A DNA stretch of 64,000 nucleotides from Flavobacteriales bacterium UBA4110. Lineage in GTDB: Bacteria; Bacteroidota; Bacteroidia; Flavobacteriales; Weeksellaceae. Location: positions 104,136-168,135 of the forward strand of contig DFXK01000018.1 of NCBI GenBank assembly GCA_002383165.1. The letters are read 5' to 3'. Below the pieces are notes generated by a model. The model was not told the DNA's origin. It saw only the letters and a program-made list of their open reading frames with translations, and ran no database searches. The stretch's first letter is position 1; every line of letters begins with the position of its first letter. The translations under genes and the position numbers were made by a program. Shown here piece by piece: positions 8,497-17,060 of the stretch.

Positions 8497-11307
8497 TCAG
8501 CTAACAATATTGATGATTTTCTTCGGGACAAAGATGAAGTTCTTAACTGGATTTTCACCTAAAATCCTTTTAACATCTTCATTTCTCATAACAATTGTCT
8601 GCACATCATCCTTAGTCAAATCAGCAGCCAACTTCAGCTTCATCTTCATTTTTCCGTTGAAACTCACTGGGTAATCTATCTCATCTTCAATTAAATAGCT
8701 TTCATCAAGCCTTGGAAATGGTTCAAATTCAATAGAGGCATTATTTCCCAGCAAATTCCACACCTCTTCGCAAATATGTGGCGCATATGGTGATATAATA
8801 ACAGCCAAAGGTTGCAAAATATTGCGTTTGTTACATTTTAATTTCTGTAATTCGTTCACCGCAATCATAAAAGACGACACAGAAGTATTGAAAGAAAAAT
8901 TCTCAATATCGTAAACCACTTTCTTGATTAATGTATGCAGCACTTTATATTCTTCTTTTGTTGGTTCTTCATCAGAAACAGCAAAATTATCGCCATCGAA
9001 ATAAAGATTCCAGAATTTTTTCAAGAAACCATAAACGCCGCTAAGACCTTGTGTGTTCCAAGGTTTGGATTGCTCTAATGGACCAAGGAACATTTCGTAC
9101 AATCTTAAACCATCTGCTCCGTATTCATTACAGATGTCATCAGGATTTACAACATTGTATTTAGACTTAGACATTTTTTCTACTTCACGACCTGTGATGT
9201 ATTTTCCGTCTTCCAAAATAAATTCTGCATCAGCATAATCTGGTCTCCAAGTTTTAAAAGCTTCAGTATCTAATTCATCTGTTGTTCCTTTTAATAAAGA
9301 GACATCAACATGGATTGCTTGAGTTATATAATCTTTCGCTAAATTTTTAGAAACAAATTGATTAGTACCGTCAATTCTATATACAAAAGCACTCATCCCC
9401 AAAATCATCCCTTGATTAATCAACTTTTGGAAAGGCTCATTTTGTTCGATATAACCTCTGTCCTTCAAGAACATATTCCAGAAACGAGAATACAACAAGT
9501 GTCCTGTTGCGTGTTCGCTACCTCCAATATATAAATCAACCTGCCCCCAATAATCAGACAATTCTTTTTTACAGAAAACCTCATCATTATTTGGATCCAT
9601 ATATCTTAGGAAATACCAAGAACTTCCTGCCCAGCCTGGCATTGTGGATAATTCTAAAGGGAAAACTGTTTTGTCATCAATCAAATCTGTATCAACAACT
9701 TTTTGATTCGCCTCGTCCCAGGCAAATTTTTTTGCGTTTCCTAATGGTGGGTCGCCGTCTTCTGTTGGCAAATATTTCTCAACCTCAGGAAGTTCCAAAG
9801 GCAAAGCAGAATTTGGCAACGTGTATGGCATTCCTTCCTTATAATATATAGGAACAGGTTCTCCCCAATATCTTTGTCTTGAGAAAATCGCATCACGTTG
9901 TCTGTAATTCGTAGTTCCGTGACCAATTCCTTTATTTTCGATTTCAGCAATGATTTTTGCTTTTGCATCATTATAATTAAGACCATTCAAGAAATCAGAA
10001 TTCACACAAACCGAATCCTTAGAATCATAAGCTTCTTCCTGAACATCCACATCAGATTCTACAACTTTGATAATTTCCAATCCGAATTTCTTAGCAAATC
10101 TGTGATCCCGCTCATCGTGTGCAGGAACTGCCATCACAGCTCCAGTTCCGTAACCCATCAACACATAATCCGAAATATAAATAGGAATTCTGTTCCCATT
10201 AAAAGGATTAATCGCATAACTTCCTGTGAAAGCACCACTTACGTTTTTCACGTCAGCCATTCTATCACGTTCAGTCTTTTTCGATGTTTCTTCTATGTAA
10301 GTTGCGATTTCCGTTGCTTGTTCTTCGGTTGTTAAATTTTGAACCAAAGGATTTTCTGGTGCCAAAACCATAAACGTAGCTCCGAAAATCGTATCAGGTC
10401 TTGTCGTGAAAACTTCAATCGTTTCTCCATTTTCAGTTGAGAATCTAACTTGCGCACCTTGAGATTTTCCAATCCAATATTCCTGAGAATCTTTCAAAGG
10501 TTGTGGCCAATCCAAAGTTTTCAATCCTTGCAACAATCTTTCAGAATATGCGGAAATTCTCATACTCCATTGCATCATTTTCTTTTGGAATACAGGAAAG
10601 CCACCTCTTTCGGATTTTCCGTCTTTTACCTCATCGTTTGCCAAAACCGTTCCCAATGCCGGACACCAGTTTACAGTTGTTTCCGCTCTGTAAGCCAAAC
10701 GATAATTTAATAAAATCGCACCTTTATCAATTTCAGAAGCATTTTTCCATTCGTCGGAAGTGAAATTCAGTTCTTCGTTTTGATTGGCATTTAATCCTTC
10801 GCTTCCTTTTTCTTCAAAATGTTGGATTAAGGTTTCGATAGATTCCGCCTTGTCAGTATTTTTATTATACCAAGAATGAAACAACTGAATAAAAATCCAT
10901 TGCGTCCATTTATAATAAGAAGCGTCCGAAGTTCTCACTTCCCTACTCCAGTCGAAAGAGAAACCAATCTTTCTTAATTGCTCCTCATATCTCGTGATAT
11001 TTTGTTCAGTCGTAATGGCAGGATGCGTTCCAGTTTGGATGGCGTATTGCTCCGCCGGAAGCCCAAAACTATCGTAACCAACCGGATGAAGAACGTTGAA
11101 ACCCTGATGTCTTTTGTATCGCGCATAGATATCAGAAGCAATATAACCGAGCGGATGTCCCACGTGAAGTCCAGCTCCGGAAGGATATGGAAACATATCG
11201 AGGACGTAAAATTTCGGTTTATCTGTTTTATCGGAAGTCTTGTAAGTTTGATTGTCTTCCCAGTATTTCTGCCACTTTTTTTCTATCTGCTGATGGTCGT
11301 AAAACAT
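8497..11307 (-). CDS. leuS: Leucyl-tRNA synthetase
   Basis: Class Ia synthetase that charges tRNA-Leu. The 936 residues contain the HIGH-type motif HVGH at 48-51 (GLHVGHPLGY), the KMSKS motif near residue 710 (VEKMSKSKYNVVNPDD), the CP1 editing domain with TRPDTIFGATFMVLAPE, and the zinc/catalytic ATGHLLYSRFW segment. The protein is longer than E. coli LeuRS (about 860); an acidic insertion near residues 160-210 before NWCPALGTVLANDEV explains part of this and is common in Bacteroidota. It lies 5 bases after a small lipoprotein gene and is probably transcribed from that gene's promoter. Confidence 0.98.
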   Translation of the reverse strand: MFYDHQQIEKKWQKYWEDNQTYKTSDKTDKPKFYVLDMFPYPSGAGLHVGHPLGYIASDIYARYKRHQGFNVLHPVGYDSFGLPAEQYAIQTGTHPAITTEQNITRYEEQLRKIGFSFDWSREVRTSDASYYKWTQWIFIQLFHSWYNKNTDKAESIETLIQHFEEKGSEGLNANQNEELNFTSDEWKNASEIDKGAILLNYRLAYRAETTVNWCPALGTVLANDEVKDGKSERGGFPVFQKKMMQWSMRISAYSERLLQGLKTLDWPQPLKDSQEYWIGKSQGAQVRFSTENGETIEVFTTRPDTIFGATFMVLAPENPLVQNLTTEEQATEIATYIEETSKKTERDRMADVKNVSGAFTGSYAINPFNGNRIPIYISDYVLMGYGTGAVMAVPAHDERDHRFAKKFGLEIIKVVESDVDVQEEAYDSKDSVCVNSDFLNGLNYNDAKAKIIAEIENKGIGHGTTNYRQRDAIFSRQRYWGEPVPIYYKEGMPYTLPNSALPLELPEVEKYLPTEDGDPPLGNAKKFAWDEANQKVVDTDLIDDKTVFPLELSTMPGWAGSSWYFLRYMDPNNDEVFCKKELSDYWGQVDLYIGGSEHATGHLLYSRFWNMFLKDRGYIEQNEPFQKLINQGMILGMSAFVYRIDGTNQFVSKNLAKDYITQAIHVDVSLLKGTTDELDTEAFKTWRPDYADAEFILEDGKYITGREVEKMSKSKYNVVNPDDICNEYGADGLRLYEMFLGPLEQSKPWNTQGLSGVYGFLKKFWNLYFDGDNFAVSDEEPTKEEYKVLHTLIKKVVYDIENFSFNTSVSSFMIAVNELQKLKCNKRNILQPLAVIISPYAPHICEEVWNLLGNNASIEFEPFPRLDESYLIEDEIDYPVSFNGKMKMKLKLAADLTKDDVQTIVMRNEDVKRILGENPVKNFIFVPKKIINIVS

Positions 11308-11312
11308 TATTT

Positions 11313-11777
11313 TTAATTTCTTTTGTAAGTTTTTAATTCATAAACGGTGTGAAAAACTCCACCAGAATCCGATAAAAAATAAAATTTGGTAACGAGTTCT
11401 TTATCTGTGAGTTTAACAATATTATATTCAGCTATTGAATTATTCTGATAATTATGTTTAATTGTCTTAGCTGCTTTATCCCAAGAATAATTAAAACTGA
11501 CCTCCGAATCAAAAACACAATCTGTAAAAGTCTCTAAATATCTTACACTGATACTCTTTCCAGCATCCAAATATTCGATATATGTCTTTTTTTCACAATC
11601 TGTATACTGCGTCTCTGCCAACTCTGGTGTACCTGTCCTGTCATCTATAACAGAATGGCTCACAACATACCATTTACCCTGAAGATTAGGATCTGCAACA
11701 GTTGCTGGTTTATCATCATCCTTTCTGCACTGAACAGAAACAATAATAATGAGTAGAAACAATAAAACTTTCTTCAT
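11313..11777 (-). CDS. Lipocalin-like lipoprotein
   Basis: 154-residue lipoprotein: signal MKKVLLFLLIIIVSVQC with the acylated cysteine at 17, then a charged linker RKDDDK. The body begins LQGKWYVVSHSV and ends YELKTYKRN, a pattern of the lipocalin-like domain common in Bacteroidota lipoproteins (a beta-barrel that opens with a GxW motif). Two further cysteines (near 58 and 84) could form a disulfide. Ligand unknown. It is the first gene of the unit with leuS. Confidence 0.7.
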   Translation of the reverse strand: MKKVLLFLLIIIVSVQCRKDDDKPATVADPNLQGKWYVVSHSVIDDRTGTPELAETQYTDCEKKTYIEYLDAGKSISVRYLETFTDCVFDSEVSFNYSWDKAAKTIKHNYQNNSIAEYNIVKLTDKELVTKFYFLSDSGGVFHTVYELKTYKRN

Positions 11778-11808
11778 TTTTCAAATTAAGTTAATATTTG
11801 ACGAACAC

Positions 11809-11816
11809 AAATTTAT
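11809..11816 (-). promoter_or_regulatory. Promoter core before the lipoprotein-leuS unit
   Basis: Minus strand TAAATTTG, 31 bases upstream of the lipoprotein ATG, with a weak ATTG about 19 bases further up. Confidence 0.6.
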
Positions 11817-11932
11817 GGATTTGAAAACAATTAGCAATAATAATTATTAGACACCTTATCCTTCATCAGTTTCAAGAGCGAACCTCAATAATTTTCACGA
11901 TTAAAAACCTATTATCTTAAAGTCTATATATT

Positions 11933-11940
11933 TATCTTTG
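11933..11940 (+). promoter_or_regulatory. Promoter core before the glycosyltransferase pair
   Basis: TATCTTTG, ending 14 bases before the GTG start of the next gene; matches TAnnTTTG. Confidence 0.65.
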
Positions 11941-11954
11941 TAAAAAATTCACAA

Positions 11955-12710
11955 GTGCCAGAAATTTCTATCATCACGCCGAGTTACAATTCCTCAAAAT
12001 ATCTTCAGGAGACGATTGATTCGGTTTTGAAGCAAACTTTTCAAGATTGGGAATGGCTGATTACTGATGATTGTTCGACGGATAATTCGGTGGAAACTCT
12101 GGAAAAACAAACTGATTCAAGAATCAAAGTTTTTAAAACTGAGAAAAATGGCGGTGCTGGACACGCAAGGAATATTTCTTTGAAAAATGCAACAGGAAGA
12201 TTTATCACATTTTTGGACGCCGATGATTTTTGGGAACCGAATTTCCTTGAGGAAATGATCAATTTTATGAAATCTGAAAATGCTGAATTAGCTTATTCCA
12301 CTTACTCCCGTTGTGATGAAAATTTGAATCCTACCGAAATTGGCGATTTTGAAGCGGATAAAGTTGTAACATTCAACAATCTTTTGAAAACCTGCAGATT
12401 ATCACTTTTAGCATCGATGTACGATTCCAAAAGTGTTGGTAAATTCTATTTCCCCGAAGGCACAAAACGGGAAGATCACGTAATGTGGCTGGAACTTTTG
12501 AAGAAAATCCCGGAAGGAAAACCTTTGAAAAAGACTTTATCAAAATACAGAATGTTGCCAAATAGCGTTTCCAGAAATAAAAGTAATATTATGAAAGACC
12601 AGTATTTGGTTTACAAAAATTATATGAAATTTTCAACTTTGAAATCTCTGTATTATACAGCTAATTGGGCTTTCAACGGTTTTATCAAATATTCTAAAAT
12701 CTTTAATTAA
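11955..12710 (+). CDS. Glycosyltransferase family 2
   Basis: GT-A fold sugar transferase of family 2, 251 residues. It opens directly with the nucleotide-binding strand ISIITPSYNSSKYL, followed by DDCSTDNS near 37-44 and the metal-binding DADDFW near 88-93. The C-terminal third has KREDHVMWLELL, a usual acceptor-site helix in wall and LPS transferases. The start codon is GTG at 11955; no ATG would keep the first strand. The next gene overlaps its stop codon (TAATG). Sugar and acceptor cannot be predicted; lipopolysaccharide or another surface glycan is likely. Confidence 0.88.
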   Translation: MPEISIITPSYNSSKYLQETIDSVLKQTFQDWEWLITDDCSTDNSVETLEKQTDSRIKVFKTEKNGGAGHARNISLKNATGRFITFLDADDFWEPNFLEEMINFMKSENAELAYSTYSRCDENLNPTEIGDFEADKVVTFNNLLKTCRLSLLASMYDSKSVGKFYFPEGTKREDHVMWLELLKKIPEGKPLKKTLSKYRMLPNSVSRNKSNIMKDQYLVYKNYMKFSTLKSLYYTANWAFNGFIKYSKIFN

Positions 12711-13336
12711 TGGAATATTCAAAAGAATTCAAACAGGCTTTGAGCGAGTTTTCTCCGATTGAGAAAGACCGTTTGATTTTCCGATTATTAAAGAAAGATA
12801 AATTGCTTTCCAAAAAATTATATTTCGAACTCATCGATCCGGAAACGACAGATGATAAGCGAAATGCGATGGAAGTGATCATCAGCGAAAGAGTTCGTGA
12901 AATCTCAAAATACGTGGCAAATCAGAAATATTTTTTGGTTTTAATCAGAAAACTAAGCGCAGAAATAACGGAACACGTGAAAATCACAACGGATAAATTT
13001 GGTGATGTTTATCTGAATTTATTTTTAATTAATAAAATCCTTGAACACAACGAAAAACTGGGAAGACAGAGATTTGATGCGGTATATAAACTTTACATTT
13101 ACCTCATTAATAAAATCATTAAAGCCTTAATTCAAATCAAAAAACTGGATGAAGATTACTGGATGGAATTTGATGAACTGCTAAGTGATATTGATTTCCA
13201 AATCCACGAAACGCTTTATTTTGAAAAACTATGTATCAATAATAGCTTTGATTTCAATTGGCTGAAATGCGAGAATATTCCTGACCATTTTGAATTGATT
13301 GTAAAAAATATCAAGAGTGAGGGATTTTTGAGGTAA
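12710..13336 (+). CDS. Conserved protein of unknown function
   Basis: 208-residue, highly charged, mainly helical cytoplasmic protein with no signal peptide. No family recognised from its motifs. Features are an N-terminal EFSPIEKDRLIFRLLKKDKLL helix rich in Leu and Lys, and a long helical middle (LNLFLINKILEHNEKLGRQ). Its ATG shares one base with the stop of the glycosyltransferase gene, so translation is likely coupled. Similar proteins in the genus have, as I recall, been labelled dUTPase in databases; no dUTPase motif (such as the AGTID or DSDYRG type) is visible, so that label should not be used. Confidence 0.75.
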   Translation: MEYSKEFKQALSEFSPIEKDRLIFRLLKKDKLLSKKLYFELIDPETTDDKRNAMEVIISERVREISKYVANQKYFLVLIRKLSAEITEHVKITTDKFGDVYLNLFLINKILEHNEKLGRQRFDAVYKLYIYLINKIIKALIQIKKLDEDYWMEFDELLSDIDFQIHETLYFEKLCINNSFDFNWLKCENIPDHFELIVKNIKSEGFLR

Positions 13337-13338
13337 TA

Positions 13339-13857
13339 TTAATCAAGGCCCATATCTTTTTTGAAGTCTTTAGAAAATTTAAACCCTTTCGTTTTCAAAA
13401 ATTCTATTAGTTCAAAATCCCCTTGAAATCCGTAAATAATTTCAATTTCACTTTTATTATTAAATACAAAATTCCACATTCTAGGATTGTAGTTGTAATC
13501 ATATTTTGCAAGATTAAAAATTTCATAAGGCATCTTTTTAAAAATTCCATTAAAATTATGAGCAAATTCATTCTCATAAACTATTGTTTTGAAATCTTTT
13601 ACTTTAAAGACATTTTTATAAGGAAAACCACTAAGCAAATCGATTGAAGTAAAATGAATCGTTAATAATTTGCAATTCATTATTGTTTCATCAGGCAACA
13701 TTCCAACAGCTAATAAATCAGTTGTTCTTTTGATGAATTTTCCTTCTTTCATCCTGTATTCAACAAAACTTTCGACAAATTTTTTGATAGTTTTCTTGTC
13801 TTGAGAAAAGCTCAAAACCGAAGTTAAAATCAATAGAATAGAAAGCTTAATTTTCAT
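13339..13857 (-). CDS. Secreted protein of unknown function
   Basis: 172 residues with a clear signal peptide (MKIKLSILLILTSVLSFSQ). The mature part is basic, with FVESFVEYRMKEGKFIK near 27-43, HFTSIDLLSG near 67-76 and an aromatic AKYDYNYNPRMWNF stretch. No catalytic motif or family recognised. Its ATG overlaps the waaA stop by four bases (ATGA), so it is cotranscribed with waaA. It ends two bases short of the convergent gene's stop. A periplasmic or outer-membrane location is inferred. Confidence 0.7.
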   Translation of the reverse strand: MKIKLSILLILTSVLSFSQDKKTIKKFVESFVEYRMKEGKFIKRTTDLLAVGMLPDETIMNCKLLTIHFTSIDLLSGFPYKNVFKVKDFKTIVYENEFAHNFNGIFKKMPYEIFNLAKYDYNYNPRMWNFVFNNKSEIEIIYGFQGDFELIEFLKTKGFKFSKDFKKDMGLD

Positions 13858-15113
13858 AAAGACAAAATTTTCTTCACAATAATCTCCGTAGAATTAGGTT
13901 GAGAATTGACAAATTCAAAGGCTTTTTCCGACATTTCTTTCAGGTAAGATTTTTCTTCGCCCTCGGTTTGGGAATCTTTTTTAATCACTTCTGTAATGAA
14001 AGCCGACGCGGCAACAAAATCATCAAAACTTTTAGCGCCTTTTGCTTCAATCAATTCATCTGCTTCCGGATTTTTCTTGTATTGATTTCCGAAAATCACA
14101 GGAACGCCATAAACTGCCGCTTCCAAAATATTGTGTAATCCCGCCGAATGAAATCCACCACCAACAACTGCCAAATCTGCGTAAGAATACAATTTGGAAA
14201 GTTTTCCAATGCTATCGATGATTAGAATTTGAGAATTTGAGAATTCTGGAGCGTGAGAATTTGTAAGAGAACTGTATAATATAGCGTTCGGAAATAATTT
14301 TTGCAGATGCGCAACGCGCTGCAAGTCGTGCGGTGCAATAACTATTTTAATTTCAGGAAGTTTTTTTGAAACAACCTGAGCAATATCTTCTTCTGCCTGC
14401 CAACTGCTTCCAAACACAATCAGTTTTTGATTACCTTTGAATTCTTCTATAAACTCGAGATGATTATCTCTATCGAGAAACTGTTTCACTCTGTCAAATC
14501 TTGTATCGCCGGAAACTGTAGAATTATTTAAACCGAGTTTTTTCGCCAAAGCCTGAGATTTAATCGTCTGATGAAAAAACCAATCGATATTTTGACGAAG
14601 TTGTTTCGCAAACCATTTTCCATAGCTTTCAAAAAACACCTGATGCTCATAAAACAAAGCGGAAATCACATAATTCTTTGTTCCTCGATTTTTCAACTCC
14701 TCCAAAAGATTGTACCAATAATCGTATTTCACCGTGAAGAAAATCTCTGTATCAAAAGTGGACACAAATTCTTTTACATCTTTTTTTCTATCGAAAGGTA
14801 AATAACAAATCGAATCGGCAATCTGTTTTCTTTTTTTTACATTTTCATAACCTGAAGGCGAAAAAAAAGTCACCAGAGTTTTGTGTTCCGGGAATTGTTC
14901 TTTTAATTTTTCGAGAACTGGCAGGCCTTGTTCGTACTCGCCCAAACTTGCAGCGTGCATCCAAAGTACTTTTTGTCCCTGGAGTTTTTCTGTGACAATG
15001 CTAACGGACTGCTTTCTGCCACGCATCCCTTTTTTGGTTTTCGGATTGAAGAGTGAGAAAACTTTCATCCCGAAAATCATCATATAAACGAAAAGATTGT
15101 ATAGAGATTTCAT
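13854..15113 (-). CDS. waaA: 3-deoxy-D-manno-octulosonic acid transferase
   Basis: Kdo transferase (WaaA/KdtA, GT30) that adds Kdo to the lipid A precursor at the inner face of the inner membrane. The 419 residues show an N-terminal hydrophobic anchor, the acceptor-side motif ASLGEYEQGLPVLEKL with the conserved Glu near residue 59, SGDTRFDRV near 196-204, GSSWQAEED near 234-242, and the CMP-binding GGGFHSAGLHNILEAA with a following GNQYKKNPEA. Length is normal for the family. It sits between a DUF1648 membrane protein gene (4-base gap) and a secreted protein gene (4-base overlap). Confidence 0.95.
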   Translation of the reverse strand: MKSLYNLFVYMMIFGMKVFSLFNPKTKKGMRGRKQSVSIVTEKLQGQKVLWMHAASLGEYEQGLPVLEKLKEQFPEHKTLVTFFSPSGYENVKKRKQIADSICYLPFDRKKDVKEFVSTFDTEIFFTVKYDYWYNLLEELKNRGTKNYVISALFYEHQVFFESYGKWFAKQLRQNIDWFFHQTIKSQALAKKLGLNNSTVSGDTRFDRVKQFLDRDNHLEFIEEFKGNQKLIVFGSSWQAEEDIAQVVSKKLPEIKIVIAPHDLQRVAHLQKLFPNAILYSSLTNSHAPEFSNSQILIIDSIGKLSKLYSYADLAVVGGGFHSAGLHNILEAAVYGVPVIFGNQYKKNPEADELIEAKGAKSFDDFVAASAFITEVIKKDSQTEGEEKSYLKEMSEKAFEFVNSQPNSTEIIVKKILSL

Positions 15114-15117
15114 TTAA

Positions 15118-15594
15118 TCAACCATGTAAATTTTGACGTTTCGAAATTATATAAGAATAAATTAGAAGTCCAAAGACAAAAATAAAAACCAAGCCTAACA
15201 AATAATGCATTATTGAACTTAATCCGTTGGTTTTCCCTAAAGCATTCTGAATACTTTCATAATTAATATCTGCAAATATCAGCATAATTATTAATAACAG
15301 AATACTTACTACAAATTCAGTGAGAATAGGCTTCTTTTTTATATTCTGAGGAATATTAAGTAAAGGAAAATTAGGCTTCTTCGAGACGTACATTAAAAAT
15401 AAAAACAAAGCTGTAGTTAGAGTCGTTTCAAACCAAATTGTACTTTTTGGACCAAAACCATCAGGCGTTCCAACAATATTATAATGAATGGGAATGGTTT
15501 CTGGCAGGTTCCTAAAATTAACAATAGAAAAGATCCAGATAAATAACAAAACCACAAAAGAAATAACTTTCAGTACAAAAGAGATAGTTTTCAT
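15118..15594 (-). CDS. DUF1648-domain membrane protein
   Basis: 158 residues with four predicted membrane helices. The segment after helix 1, NLPETIPIHYNIVGTPDGFG, is the signature of DUF1648, a short domain found in SdpI-like and other membrane proteins. There is no second recognised domain. Its stop lies four bases before the waaA ATG, so it is the first gene of the waaA unit. Function unknown; immunity-like or membrane-stress roles are known for SdpI relatives but are not shown here. Confidence 0.78.
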   Translation of the reverse strand: MKTISFVLKVISFVVLLFIWIFSIVNFRNLPETIPIHYNIVGTPDGFGPKSTIWFETTLTTALFLFLMYVSKKPNFPLLNIPQNIKKKPILTEFVVSILLLIIMLIFADINYESIQNALGKTNGLSSIMHYLLGLVFIFVFGLLIYSYIISKRQNLHG

Positions 15595-15614
15595 AATTGT
15601 TTAGTTCTTTACTA

Positions 15615-15622
15615 CAAATCTA
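15615..15622 (-). promoter_or_regulatory. Promoter core of the DUF1648-waaA unit
   Basis: Minus strand TAGATTTG, 20 bases upstream of the DUF1648 gene ATG. Confidence 0.6.
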
Positions 15623-15757
15623 TAATTATTTATTGAAGGAATTCATATCACTAGCCAATCCAAGTTTTTTTGATAAAGTTAAATTCATTAAGAATTTTTA
15701 ACTGGGCGAAATACAGCCACGTCTAGCTTCATTGTTGATTTAGTTTAATTTGAATTG

Positions 15758-15829
15758 ATGAAAGATTTTTTAGCTTTGATTGTAATTTCTTTTTCTAATT
15801 GTACAAAAGATCTAGTTCATCTGAAATAG
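15758..15829 (+). pseudogene. Possible lipoprotein gene remnant
   Basis: A 23-codon frame begins MKDFLALIVISFSNCTKD, which is the shape of a Bacteroidota lipoprotein signal with a lipobox-like SNC, but it stops after five more residues. The following bases show no continued frame. Probably the 5' end of a lost lipoprotein gene; a chance frame is possible. Confidence 0.3.
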
Positions 15830-15921
15830 TCAGCAAAAAGGTGGGAAAGGAGGATGTAATCATTTGCAAACAATCAGAATCAATAGAAATTAAAAAATTA
15901 ACAGAAAAAAGTTTTCAAATA

Positions 15922-15952
15922 TTTGCCACTCAAAATAAAATCTCTATATTTG
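15922..15952 (+). promoter_or_regulatory. Promoter of rpmH
   Basis: TTTG (15922-15925), 19 bases, then TATATTTG (15945-15952): a textbook Bacteroidota housekeeping promoter 44 bases before the rpmH ATG. Confidence 0.85.
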
Positions 15953-15996
15953 CAGTCTGAAAATGAAAAGATAATTACGAACTAAATATATTAGTG

Positions 15997-16155
15997 ATGA
16001 GTAAAAGAACATTCCAACCATCTGAAAGAAAAAGAAGAAACAAACACGGTTTCCGTGAAAGAATGTCTACACCAAACGGAAGAAGAGTGTTGGCAGCTAG
16101 AAGAGCGAAAGGCAGAAAGAGCTTAACTGTTAGTGCATCTCGCGCTAAGAGATAA
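15997..16155 (+). CDS. rpmH: 50S ribosomal protein L34
   Basis: L34 of the large ribosomal subunit, 52 residues and very basic. It begins MSKRTFQPSERKRRNKHGF and ends SLTVSASRAKR; the PNGRRVLAARRAKGRK core is diagnostic. The small size is normal for L34 with the slightly longer C-terminus seen in Bacteroidota. The usual neighbours rnpA and dnaA are absent, so it is a single-gene unit: a strong consensus promoter lies upstream and a 14-bp-stem terminator directly after it. Confidence 0.97.
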   Translation: MSKRTFQPSERKRRNKHGFRERMSTPNGRRVLAARRAKGRKSLTVSASRAKR

Positions 16156-16176
16156 TTTTCTTTAATTATCATATAC

Positions 16177-16211
16177 AAAAAATGCTTGAATTTTTTTTCA
16201 AGCATTTTTTG
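16177..16211 (+). terminator. Terminator of rpmH
   Basis: Perfect 14-base arms (16177-16190 and 16197-16210, core ATGCTTGAA / TTCAAGCAT) with a six-T loop and a T-run in the 3' arm. Confidence 0.9.
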
Positions 16212-16256
16212 TTGTTAAAATTTCCCAAAAGTAAAAGCGGAAAAATAAGTTTTTGC

Positions 16257-16264
16257 TATTTTTG
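16257..16264 (+). promoter_or_regulatory. Promoter core of ftsE
   Basis: TATTTTTG, 28 bases before the ftsE ATG. Confidence 0.55.
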
Positions 16265-16292
16265 AATCTTACAAACTTTCAATTTACAAATT

Positions 16293-17003
16293 ATGCCGCA
16301 CAGAAATGACCCGGGTATCGATATTATAGATTTGAGCAGTGCTAAGATTGTACAGAAAAACTTTACAATTCTGAATGATGTGGATCTGCATATCAAAAAA
16401 GGAAAATTCTGTTACCTGATTGGAAAAACAGGGTCTGGAAAAAGTTCTCTTCTGAAAGTACTGTACGGACAACTTCCTCTACAAGGCGGAAGCGGACAAG
16501 TAGCAGGCTTTGATTTGAAAAAATTGAAACAGTCTGATGTCCCTAACCTGAGAAGAAAACTAGGAATCGTTTTCCAGGATTTTCAATTGCTACCAGACAG
16601 GAATATCGAAAAAAATCTCCTTTTCGTTCTTCAGGCAACCGGCTGGAGTGATAAGCATAAAATGGAAGCAAGAATAGATGAAGTACTTTCTAGCGTTGGT
16701 ATGAAAACTAAAAAGCATAAAATGCCTCACCAACTTTCCGGAGGTGAGCAACAACGTGCTGCGATTGCAAGAGCTCTACTAAATCATCCGGAATTGATCC
16801 TCGCAGATGAGCCAACGGGAAATCTTGACCCAGAAACATCTAACGACATTATGACGCTTCTAAAAAATCTGGCTGAAGAAAACCATTGCGCTGTAGTAAT
16901 GGCAACACACGATTACCATATGATTCAGAATTATCCCGGGGAAGCAATCCGATGCGAAAACGGACAGGTAACTGTTCTTGATACTGCTGAACTTTTTGAA
17001 TAA
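16293..17003 (+). CDS. ftsE: FtsE-like ABC transporter ATP-binding protein
   Basis: Cytoplasmic ATPase of the FtsE type, which with membrane partner FtsX activates wall hydrolases during division. The 236 residues show Walker A GKTGSGKSSLL near 44-54, Q-loop FQDFQLLPD near 94-102, the signature LSGGEQQRAAIARALL near 148-163, Walker B LILADEPTGNLD near 168-179 and the switch His in MATHDYHM. The PDRNIEKNL segment fits FtsE rather than LolD. FtsX is not adjacent, so pairing is inferred. The gene has its own promoter core and terminator. Confidence 0.85.
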   Translation: MPHRNDPGIDIIDLSSAKIVQKNFTILNDVDLHIKKGKFCYLIGKTGSGKSSLLKVLYGQLPLQGGSGQVAGFDLKKLKQSDVPNLRRKLGIVFQDFQLLPDRNIEKNLLFVLQATGWSDKHKMEARIDEVLSSVGMKTKKHKMPHQLSGGEQQRAAIARALLNHPELILADEPTGNLDPETSNDIMTLLKNLAEENHCAVVMATHDYHMIQNYPGEAIRCENGQVTVLDTAELFE

Positions 17004-17027
17004 GAAAATTCCCAATTATAAAAATTT

Positions 17028-17060
17028 AAACTCTTTGAAGAAACTCAAAGAGTTTTTTTG
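17028..17060. terminator. Terminator between ftsE and trmN6
   Basis: Perfect 11-bp stem (AAACTCTTTGA / TCAAAGAGTTT), six-base loop, T-run on the + strand. It overlaps the stop codon of the convergent methyltransferase gene. Confidence 0.85.

Larger units (their letters stand above)
15595..15996. other. 402-base gene-poor gap before rpmH
   Basis: AT-rich. It holds the minus-strand promoter core of the DUF1648-waaA unit, a short lipoprotein-like reading frame (15758-15829) that looks decayed, and the rpmH promoter at its right end. Nothing else was recognised. Confidence 0.7.

Noticed and set aside
9898..10335. 145-codon frame on the + strand inside leuS
   Set aside because: Antisense to the well-defined leuS coding sequence; no ribosome site or family motif; a shadow of leuS codons.
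12710..13336. dUTPase
   Set aside because: No dUTPase motif is visible; the protein is treated as of unknown function.
15975..16205. 76-codon minus-strand frame over rpmH
   Set aside because: Antisense to L34, whose promoter, length and terminator are all clear.
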